Part shown: positions 1 through 4,850 of the stretch, one piece after another
Position numbering within the stretch: position 1 is the stretch's first letter
How the letters are laid out: every line of letters begins with the position of its first letter
Source of the DNA: Mollicutes bacterium
GTDB taxonomy: Bacteria > Bacillota_I > Bacilli_A > Izemoplasmatales > Izemoplasmataceae
Direction: 5' to 3'
DNA length: 6,340 nt
Assembly (NCBI GenBank): GCA_003551405.1
Contig: PUMO01000010.1
Coordinates: forward strand, 1 to 6,340
The notes under the pieces: generated by a model
Seen by the model: only the letters and a program-made list of their open reading frames with translations
The model's database searches: none
What the model was told of the DNA's origin: nothing
Made by a program: the position numbers and the translations under genes

Positions 1-1
1 T

Positions 2-214
2 ACGATTGAAATTGTTGCGGAGGATTATGACACGATACGCTGGATTAGCGGACTTGATGAGGATGGCTTTTCCAATGAAATTGAAACGGGCGAAATCTTT
101 GATTATTCCCGTTTTGATGGCAGTTATGTCCGTGCAGAAATCATTACCAATCCTGAGAGCATGAACCGCAGAAAAGTACTTACCCAACCGTTTGGCTTCG
201 CACCTGTTGAATAA
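2..214 (+). CDS. 3' end of a probable PHP-domain-type metallohydrolase (partial)
   Basis: Only the last 70 codons are in the window; the reading frame is open from base 2 to a TAA at 212-214. The visible peptide starts TIEIVAEDYDTIRWISG and ends near YVRAEI...VLTQPFGFAPVE. A beta-rich tail with an 'I.WISG' strand, then 'YVRAEI' and 'TQPF' near the end, resembles the C-terminal region of PHP-domain phosphoesterases of the CehA/McbA kind, where a similar YVR(A/F)E...(T)xPF pattern closes the protein. This is family recollection, not a search. The metal-binding histidines would lie upstream of the window, so neither the activity nor the start can be checked. The gene ends just before a strong hairpin and faces the channel gene on the other strand. 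It could equally be another enzyme with a similar beta-sandwich tail. Confidence 0.55.
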   Translation, partial: TIEIVAEDYDTIRWISGLDEDGFSNEIETGEIFDYSRFDGSYVRAEIITNPESMNRRKVLTQPFGFAPVE

Positions 215-230
215 GACCTTATATAATAAT

Positions 231-264
231 AATGCCCCCTTCAATGGTTGAGGGGGCATTTTTT
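231..264 (+). terminator. Rho-independent terminator shared by convergent genes
   Basis: AATGCCCCCT (231-240) pairs perfectly with AGGGGGCATT (251-260). CAA/TTG pairs extend the stem into the loop with one bulged T. The T run that follows (259-264) makes a strong terminator for the + strand gene ending at 214. On the minus strand the hairpin is followed by an interrupted AT-rich tract (ATTATTATTATA), so it can also serve the channel gene, whose stop codon (263-265) abuts it. Confidence 0.9.
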
Positions 265-2074
265 ATAGTTTATAGAGGATAAGCATGTCGGTATTTTTAA
301 TTTCAAACGGTGCGTCATGGAGTGCGCCTTCAAAAAGTTTCACTGTGTCGTTTTGAATAATACCAATGGGCATGAGAGTGTGACTGGAGGACTCATATAG
401 CACATTGGTAAAAGTTTTGATGGACGCAAATGATAGTGGGAAGGCTTCGTTGATGATGGCGTCAGCTTTATCAATATGAAGCGCTTTATCATCCGTGTTT
501 TTGCCGTAAGGGCTTATGGTGAGTAAATCATCAAAGAATCGTTCCGTCCTTGGATATAGTGCAAAATTGCCAAGTAGAAGGGACACGATTTTGTTGGAAA
601 TAATGGTGTTTTCAATCTCTAATTCCTTGATGAGGGTGTCATTCTTGGGATCCAGCAACTCAGCGATAATATGTATATTTGTGTGGTCACGTTGCTTGAT
701 TTTGATCAGGCTGTTAATCACATCAGCATCCATCATGTTTTCATGCACACGTTCATCACTCAGTAAAAGCATGTTGGTGTTTTCACGTGTGTCTTGATTA
801 TCCAAAAAGTCATCGAGCGCATCATGGTCAATGTGTGTGGTTTTGAATTCACTGCCATGAAGCGTTTTATAGTTGTCAAATGCGTTTTGAATAAAGGGAC
901 GCTTATTGTTGTTTCCAACAATGACAACAGTTAGTGATTCTTTTTGTTTAAGGGGGTGAAGCGTTAGTGTTTGAGCGGGTTTAATAGACTCAGTCACTGT
1001 TTGATGTGCATGCTTATGTGAATCGCTTAGGACAAACACCGCATCATCAAATCGTTCGAGTGGTACGGCACTTGGATGATGGGTGATTATGTTATCAAAC
1101 GAAGCATCATCCACAGGATAAATACTCGCACCTTTAAATGAGAAAAGGGAAAGGTAAACATCTTCGGTATATTTCTTCATGAGCGTTTGCGCCATAATTT
1201 GTCCAAGACGCCGATCAAAACAAATAGGAATCAATGCTTTATCTTTAAGGGTGTTGATCTTGGTTTGTAGATTCATAATCTTTTCTTTTGTTTCAAACCT
1301 CTTGATTTCACATACAATATTCAACTGCTTGGGTAAATCGACTTGCCCGACAGCCAGGAGCGTTTTGATGATGTTAAGGTCGCCTGAGCCCAGGGGACCT
1401 TTTGAGCGTTCGAATGATTGGTCATTCATAATGATGACACTTTGAGACTTTGTAAGGGCACTATCAGAAAGTTCCCCCTTGTTAAGTGGGTCTCCAGGTT
1501 TAATAAGAACATTGAACTGTTTAAGTTTTTCTTTTGATATATTTTTCGCCATCATGGCACTGCGAACCTTTTGTTCAACATAATGTTTGTTTACATCCGC
1601 AAGAACCAAAACCGTAATGTGCTTGCCTTTTACATGCAATAAATCACTGATGAGTTCGGGGACCTTATTGTTATAATTGAGTATTAAAATATGATTTTGT
1701 AAATATACCTTGCCAGATCCGCTTTGTTTTTTCTCAAAATAATCTTTAAGGGCGTTGGTGATAAGCGCGATAATGGTCCCAGAAAAAAGAATGATGCCAA
1801 TAAGGAGCACACTTACTGCCAAGAACAGCGTTTGCGGATTTTCAATTTCTAAAATCGCATTGGGCGCAAGCAACCATGTCACACTTCCAAGCGCGAAGGC
1901 TTCTATGAAAGAATTGAATTGTTCATCAATGACCAAGGCAATAATCGCAGCAATGATGAGAATGATAACGTTAATGAACAGCATCATCATGATGATGGTA
2001 ATCCGTGGCTTTTGGTGGGTTTTCACACTGAGTGCGGCACGCATATTGCTAAATTTTTGTTTCAACCACTTCAT
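263..2074 (-). CDS. CASTOR/POLLUX-like ion channel with RCK/TrkA-N-type regulatory domains
   Basis: Predicted 603-residue membrane channel subunit. After a basic N-terminus there is a hydrophobic helix (about residues 27-49), a pore-like segment (about 60-76, containing SVTWLLAPN), and a second helix (about 83-106). A long cytosolic part follows. It opens with an RCK/TrkA-N-like strand, HILILNYNNK (about 128-137), and a second similar unit begins near 379 (ESLTVVIVGNNNK). 'IIAELLDPKN' (about 479-488), a helix with IVSLLLGNF, and a C-terminal beta segment fit the CASTOR/POLLUX (DMI1, former DUF1012) family, known as ring-gated cation channels. Where Rossmann folds usually have GxGxxG, this protein has N-Y-N-N-K, as is typical of the CASTOR branch, so ordinary NAD binding is doubtful. 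I chose ATG at 2074 because AGGGGG (2081-2086 on the minus strand) sits 6 nt upstream. The in-frame ATG at 2122 has no ribosome site and overlaps the likely -10 box. The ion carried cannot be told from the sequence. Confidence 0.8.
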   Translation of the reverse strand: MKWLKQKFSNMRAALSVKTHQKPRITIIMMMLFINVIILIIAAIIALVIDEQFNSFIEAFALGSVTWLLAPNAILEIENPQTLFLAVSVLLIGIILFSGTIIALITNALKDYFEKKQSGSGKVYLQNHILILNYNNKVPELISDLLHVKGKHITVLVLADVNKHYVEQKVRSAMMAKNISKEKLKQFNVLIKPGDPLNKGELSDSALTKSQSVIIMNDQSFERSKGPLGSGDLNIIKTLLAVGQVDLPKQLNIVCEIKRFETKEKIMNLQTKINTLKDKALIPICFDRRLGQIMAQTLMKKYTEDVYLSLFSFKGASIYPVDDASFDNIITHHPSAVPLERFDDAVFVLSDSHKHAHQTVTESIKPAQTLTLHPLKQKESLTVVIVGNNNKRPFIQNAFDNYKTLHGSEFKTTHIDHDALDDFLDNQDTRENTNMLLLSDERVHENMMDADVINSLIKIKQRDHTNIHIIAELLDPKNDTLIKELEIENTIISNKIVSLLLGNFALYPRTERFFDDLLTISPYGKNTDDKALHIDKADAIINEAFPLSFASIKTFTNVLYESSSHTLMPIGIIQNDTVKLFEGALHDAPFEIKNTDMLILYKL

Positions 2075-2120
2075 AAAAGGCCCCCTAAATAAATCTTGTA
2101 ATGCGCCTTGATATATATTC

Positions 2121-2149
2121 ATTATACATTGGTCAATTGCATATCGAAA
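2121..2149 (-). promoter_or_regulatory. Probable promoter of the channel gene
   Basis: On the minus strand TATAAT lies at 2121-2126, with TTTCGA (2144-2149) 17 nt upstream. Transcription would start near 2114 and give a leader of about 40 nt before ATG 2074. This would exclude ATG 2122 as the start. An alternative pair, TTGACC (2131-2136) with TATCAA (2108-2113), has the better -35 box but the weaker -10. Confidence 0.5.
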
Positions 2150-2156
2150 GAAGAAG

Positions 2157-2184
2157 TTAACACGTTAAAAATGGATAGGCCTAT
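2157..2184. promoter_or_regulatory. Two small palindromes in the divergent promoter region (possible operator)
   Basis: TTAAC-AC-GTTAA (2157-2168) is an inverted repeat with a 2-nt centre. ATAGGCCTAT (2175-2184) is a perfect 10-bp palindrome 6 nt further on. Both lie between the promoters of the channel (minus) and permease (plus) genes, where a shared repressor could bind. No regulator is identified, and palindromes this short can arise by chance. Confidence 0.25.
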
Positions 2185-2203
2185 TTATAAACCTAAAAAT
2201 TAA

Positions 2204-2232
2204 TTGAAATATTCTACATTGTGGGGTAACAT
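2204..2232 (+). promoter_or_regulatory. Candidate promoter of the ABC permease gene
   Basis: TTGAAA (2204-2209) and TAACAT (2227-2232) are 17 nt apart. Transcription would start near 2239 and give a short leader to the GTG at 2258. The -10 matches only four of six consensus bases, so the call is tentative. If correct, it rules out the upstream in-frame ATG at 2204 as a start. Confidence 0.35.
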
Positions 2233-2257
2233 TTACTTTAAGAGTGGAGTGATGCCA

Positions 2258-3211
2258 GTGGTTAGATATCTCGTTGTTCGCCTTGTTTGGCTGTTCATAA
2301 TGTTGACTATTATATTCATCATTACCTATTATGTGTCGCGTGTATCCCACTTAATGATTTGGACTCCTCATTATTCTTTTTTCGACAATATTCGCATAGC
2401 AACAATTGGGTTTAAAGAATTTATGAGTGATCTTCTTTTTGGTGTGGTAGAACAGGCCAGCGGACGTGAAACGGTCCAAGAGCAGTTTGTTCGCGCTGCG
2501 CCCGTATCGCTTTTCATTGTGGCGATTGGATTTTTATATGCGTTCATTGTTGGCGTATTTTTAGGCATCTTGTCTGCGATATTTCACCGTTCGTGGTTTG
2601 ATAGAATCATCTCCAATATTACCCTCTTTTTTGCGTCAATTCCTGCGTATTTATGGGTGATTGTGTTTATGGTCTATTTTACTTGGCAACGCGATCTATT
2701 GCCGGGGCTTTACCCGGCTTATCCAAGTGATATTGGGCCACCACCAATAAGCCTTCAGATGATTGGGCTTATCATCCCCGTGGTGGCGCTTTCGTTTTAT
2801 CCCGTTGCCATGTTTGCACAACTTGTGCGTGGTGAATTGATTGAACAATCAACCTCGAATACTTTGGTACTTGCAAAAGCCAAGGGCCTTACTCCCAGAC
2901 GCGCCCTTCTTAAACATACACTACCGCTCAGTTTTTTGCCTCTGATAAGACAAATTCCCAATATGTTTACTTTTATGCTCTTCAATGCTTTTGTTGTAGA
3001 GGTCGCCTATAATGTACCGGGGATTGCACGGTGGATGTATCATTCCATGATTATAGAGATATTTGACAGTGGTCAATTCTTTATCGATCCGCCCGTCGTT
3101 GTGGCTGTATCCATGTTTTATGCAGTTTTAATGCTGGTCATGACGTTTTTGAGTGATTTTACTTATGTTTTGTTTGATCCGCGTATTAAGATACATAGTA
3201 AAAAAACATAA
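2258..3211 (+). CDS. ABC transporter permease, oligopeptide/dipeptide (OppB/DppB) type
   Basis: Predicted 317-residue integral membrane permease of the OppB/DppB family, which imports peptides, nickel or similar solutes together with a second permease, two ATPases and a binding protein. It opens VVRYLVVRLVWLF, a typical N-terminal helix, followed by a long extracytoplasmic segment and five more helices. Near residues 203-221 the EAA loop that docks the ATPase is visible as LAKAKGLTPRRALLKHTLP, including the conserved A...G and the following H.LP. The end, 'LFDPRIK', is the usual DPR tail, so the protein looks full length and intact. The start is GTG 2258: GGAG at 2246-2249 is 8 nt before it but only 2 nt before ATG 2252, which is the other choice. 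No oppC, oppD, oppF or oppA neighbour exists here. The gene stands alone between a divergent channel gene and a terminator, so its partners must be encoded elsewhere. The substrate is unknown. Confidence 0.88.
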   Translation: MVRYLVVRLVWLFIMLTIIFIITYYVSRVSHLMIWTPHYSFFDNIRIATIGFKEFMSDLLFGVVEQASGRETVQEQFVRAAPVSLFIVAIGFLYAFIVGVFLGILSAIFHRSWFDRIISNITLFFASIPAYLWVIVFMVYFTWQRDLLPGLYPAYPSDIGPPPISLQMIGLIIPVVALSFYPVAMFAQLVRGELIEQSTSNTLVLAKAKGLTPRRALLKHTLPLSFLPLIRQIPNMFTFMLFNAFVVEVAYNVPGIARWMYHSMIIEIFDSGQFFIDPPVVVAVSMFYAVLMLVMTFLSDFTYVLFDPRIKIHSKKT

Positions 3212-3247
3212 AAACGCGCGTTTTAAATCGAAAACGCGCGTTTTATC
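3211..3247. terminator. Bidirectional terminator made of a repeated palindrome
   Basis: AAAACGCGCGTTTT occurs twice (3211-3224 and 3231-3244), separated by AAATCG. Each copy is itself a perfect 14-bp palindrome, and the two copies can also pair with each other as a 14-bp stem with a 6-nt loop. A/T runs flank the GC core symmetrically, so it can stop transcription from both sides. The stop codons of both convergent genes (3209-3211 and 3243-3245) lie at or inside the structure. Confidence 0.85.
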
Positions 3248-3878
3248 GTCGGTGTTCCCCTTGGTCAATCAGTAATTTACGAATGGATTGCCATGTGGTT
3301 TTCTCTTTTGTGGTGAGCCTTTCACTGGCTGCTTTATGATCGTTTTTGCGTTTAATCTCTTTAAGCTCATGGAGTCTGGCTTCTAATTTTTGAAGCGTAC
3401 TTGATTCAAAATGTTTTACATAAGGGTGACGTTTCATGTTTTTGAGCAGTGTCTTAAAATGCTGCATGCATACAATGCCATCTTTTTCATAAGCTTGTCT
3501 AAAATCATCTTCATGGTAAGCTTTTTTAAAAATATTGAGGTAAATGGTTTCACTTTTATTTTCACCTTCACAGAGCATGCATGTCGCTTTTTCTTTGGAC
3601 TTTTTATTTTTTTTATGGCGGTTAAGCTCAACTTCCAGTAAGTGCGCATATACAATCGCATGGTTTAAGGCATCACCATGTGCATAAAACCGTTCGGTAT
3701 GGTGCTGACAAAAGCCTTTGGTGTCCAAAAAGTTCTTTCTGAACTCCACATCAGAAACATGTTGATACTGAAGCACATCAAGTTTTGATTCGCTGCGGTC
3801 ACGCACCAATGTACAAATAGGACAGGCATCGTCTTTCATGCGTTTGAGAATGTCATGCCATGTGAAATTTCTTTCCAT
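3243..3878 (-). CDS. DUF6062-like Cys/His-rich protein of unknown function
   Basis: Predicted 211-residue soluble, basic protein with no signal peptide or membrane helix. It contains two matching Cys/His units. The first is C19-P-I-C22 followed 34 residues later by C57-Q-H-H60; the second is C100-M-L-C103 followed 33 residues later by C137-M-Q-H140. Each is a C-x2-C...C-x2-H arrangement suited to binding one zinc ion. The CPIC start, the 'GFCQHH' motif and the overall length match my recollection of the DUF6062 family of Bacillota, which has no known function. The C-terminal third (about 150-205) is rich in Lys, Arg and Glu, is probably helical, and could be a coiled coil or a nucleic-acid contact. 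The start ATG has GGTGA 4 nt upstream on the minus strand and a strong promoter behind it. The gene has a transcript of its own. Confidence 0.75.
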   Translation of the reverse strand: MERNFTWHDILKRMKDDACPICTLVRDRSESKLDVLQYQHVSDVEFRKNFLDTKGFCQHHTERFYAHGDALNHAIVYAHLLEVELNRHKKNKKSKEKATCMLCEGENKSETIYLNIFKKAYHEDDFRQAYEKDGIVCMQHFKTLLKNMKRHPYVKHFESSTLQKLEARLHELKEIKRKNDHKAASERLTTKEKTTWQSIRKLLIDQGEHRR

Positions 3879-3901
3879 ACAATCACCAACTTTACGCGCT
3901 C

Positions 3902-3930
3902 ATTGTAGAGTAAACACTGCATAATGTCAA
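3902..3930 (-). promoter_or_regulatory. Strong sigma-A-type promoter of the DUF6062-like gene
   Basis: On the minus strand there is a consensus TTGACA (3925-3930), a spacer of exactly 17 nt, and TACAAT (3902-3907). Transcription would begin near 3895, leaving a leader of about 17 nt before the start codon at 3878. The match is better than expected for a poorly expressed gene. Confidence 0.8.
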
Positions 3931-3957
3931 TGTAAATATTTTCCTATATTGTGGCGG

Positions 3958-3986
3958 TTGATACAACGCATGACCAATGATACGAT
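3958..3986 (+). promoter_or_regulatory. Promoter of the acidic lipoprotein gene (extended -10)
   Basis: TTGATA (3958-3963), a 17-nt spacer and TACGAT (3981-3986), preceded by TGA, which gives the extended -10 (TGn) motif. Transcription would start near 3993. The gene's ribosome site AAGGAGGG (4010-4017) follows. Confidence 0.6.
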
Positions 3987-4021
3987 AAGGTGGTAATGGT
4001 ATTATAAAAAAGGAGGGTTCC

Positions 4022-4501
4022 ATGAAAAAAGCCATCTTAGGGATAACAATGTTATTTATGTTTTCACTGGCTGCTTGCGCCGGCATTGATGATTTTGCGG
4101 AGGATGAGTTTGCGGCGGCATTTGAAGCGTTGGAGGATGAATTGAGTGGTGTTGAGGTTACGCATGTTGAATGGAAAGCTGCAGATAAATATGGCGTGTA
4201 TGAAGACGGCGAAATTGTACTTGAAGAAGTGATTTATGGTATGACTGTGAGCCATGACAGTTATCAATACGCCATTGTATATGTTGAGGCTGAAGACATG
4301 GGTGCAACAAATTATACTGTAGAACTCTTTGAAGATGAAAGCAATTACCTAGATGCTTATAGTGATTGGGAATATGAACTCTCTGAGGATGCGTTCAATG
4401 AAACACTTGAAGAGCGCGGCGACTTGGAAGAAATTTCCAGAACATATGAGAGTGAAACCGGCGAGTATGATCAAGACACCATTGACAGCTTACTTGACTA
4501 A
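4022..4501 (+). CDS. Small, strongly acidic lipoprotein of unknown function
   Basis: Predicted 159-residue secreted lipoprotein. MKKA, a hydrophobic stretch (about residues 4-17) and the lipobox LAAC with Cys19 indicate cleavage before Cys19 and lipid anchoring on the outer face of the membrane, leaving about 141 mature residues. By my count the protein has about 44 Asp/Glu against only 6 Lys/Arg, and it is rich in Tyr. A first helical segment (FAEDEFAAAFEALEDELSG) is followed by alternating polar/hydrophobic strands and another acidic helix near the end. I recognise no family. The acidity might bind cations or stay extended at the surface, but that is inference. The start is firm: AAGGAGGG lies 4 nt upstream. 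The gene stands alone between its own promoter and its own terminator. The other genes here are not unusually acidic, so this is not a genome-wide halophile signature. Confidence 0.82.
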   Translation: MKKAILGITMLFMFSLAACAGIDDFAEDEFAAAFEALEDELSGVEVTHVEWKAADKYGVYEDGEIVLEEVIYGMTVSHDSYQYAIVYVEAEDMGATNYTVELFEDESNYLDAYSDWEYELSEDAFNETLEERGDLEEISRTYESETGEYDQDTIDSLLD

Positions 4502-4509
4502 AGCACCGA

Positions 4510-4538
4510 AAAAGGAGGCGCTTGCCTCCTTTTGTTTT
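4510..4538 (+). terminator. Rho-independent terminator of the lipoprotein gene
   Basis: AAAAGGAGGC (4510-4519), loop GCTT, then GCCTCCTTTT (4524-4533): a perfect 10-bp stem followed by GTTTT. It lies 9 nt after the lipoprotein stop codon and separates that gene from the RNA gene downstream. Confidence 0.9.
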
Positions 4539-4565
4539 GGGAGGTTTTAATACAGTCGTCATTAA

Positions 4566-4594
4566 TTGACACAATTTTTTAAAAGGATTATAAT
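4566..4594 (+). promoter_or_regulatory. Perfect consensus promoter of the structured RNA gene
   Basis: TTGACA (4566-4571), exactly 17 nt, TATAAT (4589-4594): six of six in both boxes with the optimal spacer. The expected start, seven bases after the last T of the -10, is G4601, the first base of the RNA's 26-bp closing stem. No ribosome site or start codon follows in a sensible position. Confidence 0.92.
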
Positions 4595-4600
4595 ATAAGT

Positions 4601-4787
4601 GTAACCGGCTTGAAAGGAAATCACTCACGTGCGACCCCAACTTATAATATAAGGGACCGAGGTCTTACCTGTGTTGAATGCCCTTGATGTTTAAGGGAAT
4701 CCTGATGGATAAGACAAGAGGTCACCCCCATAGTAGAATTCCGGTGCTGCAATCGAGTGATTTCCTTTCAAGCCGGTTACTTTTTTT
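4601..4787 (+). ncRNA. Stand-alone structured small RNA, architecture resembling 6S RNA
   Basis: An RNA of about 185 nt is defined at both ends: the consensus promoter puts +1 at 4601, and seven T residues (4781-4787) follow the last stem base. The outer stem pairs 4601-4626 with 4755-4780, 26 bp without mismatch. Inside it, UGCGACC (4630-4636) can pair with 4743-4751 with a 2-nt bulge. Then comes a bubble of about 16 nt on each side (4637-4652 and 4727-4742), with a possible small hairpin CUUAU-AAU-AUAAG on the left. An irregular arm follows: GGGACC (4653-4658) with GGUC-A-CC (4720-4726), GUCUUACC (4662-4669) with GG-A-UAAGAC (4707-4715), and a tip hairpin CCCUU/AAGGG (4681-4685/4693-4697). 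Closing stem, central bubble and terminal arm at about 185 nt is the plan of 6S RNA, which binds sigma-70/A RNA polymerase by imitating an open promoter. A perfect stem without bulges is unusual for 6S, so another or undescribed RNA class remains possible, as does a leader for the gene at 4851. Confidence in an RNA gene is high; in 6S identity, about 0.4. Confidence 0.85.
4755..4787 (+). terminator. Terminator formed by the RNA's own closing stem
   Basis: The 3' strand of the 26-bp stem (4755-4780) runs straight into TTTTTTT (4781-4787). The pairing partner is the 5' end of the same transcript, 128 nt away, so release depends on the whole RNA folding. No local hairpin is visible just before the T run. 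Confidence 0.75.
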
Positions 4788-4797
4788 ATGCTTTGTC

Positions 4798-4826
4798 TTG
4801 TGTAACACCTATAAAGCGCCTATAAT
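4798..4826 (+). promoter_or_regulatory. Candidate promoter of the six-helix membrane protein gene
   Basis: A perfect TATAAT (4821-4826) has a poor -35 (TTGTGT, 4798-4803) at 17 nt. Transcription from about 4833 would leave a leader of about 18 nt containing GAAGGAGGG (4838-4845). This would make the gene independent of the upstream RNA, though read-through from 4601 could also feed it. Confidence 0.4.
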
Positions 4827-4850
4827 TAAGGTAAGTGAAGGAGGGTTTAC

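Noticed and set aside
1179..2111. Plus-strand open frames of 88 and 118 codons opposite the channel gene
   Set aside because: They are antisense shadows of a well-supported membrane protein gene with no ribosome sites of their own.
2075..2122. Longer channel protein starting at ATG 2122
   Set aside because: There is no ribosome site before it and it overlaps the best -10 box; ATG 2074 has AGGGGG at ideal spacing.
2204..2257. Longer permease starting at ATG 2204 or ATG 2252
   Set aside because: ATG 2204 coincides with a likely -35 box and has no ribosome site; for ATG 2252 the GGAG is only 2 nt away, while GTG 2258 has 8 nt.
4064..4640. Minus-strand open frames opposite the lipoprotein gene and the RNA promoter
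   Set aside because: No promoter or ribosome site; composition is explained by the opposite strand's lipoprotein frame, which has a lipobox and a clear start.
4699..4715. CCTGATGGATAAGAC, resembling the CUGAUGA core of a hammerhead ribozyme
   Set aside because: The GAAA partner strand and the flanking three-stem layout are missing; the bases fit the arm pairing 4662-4669/4707-4715 instead.
4601..4780. 26-bp perfect terminal inverted repeats suggesting a MITE or small transposon
   Set aside because: No target-site duplication is visible (AAGT on the left, TTTT on the right), and the promoter start and T run coincide exactly with the repeat ends, which an RNA gene explains better. Multiple dispersed copies in the genome would reopen this.
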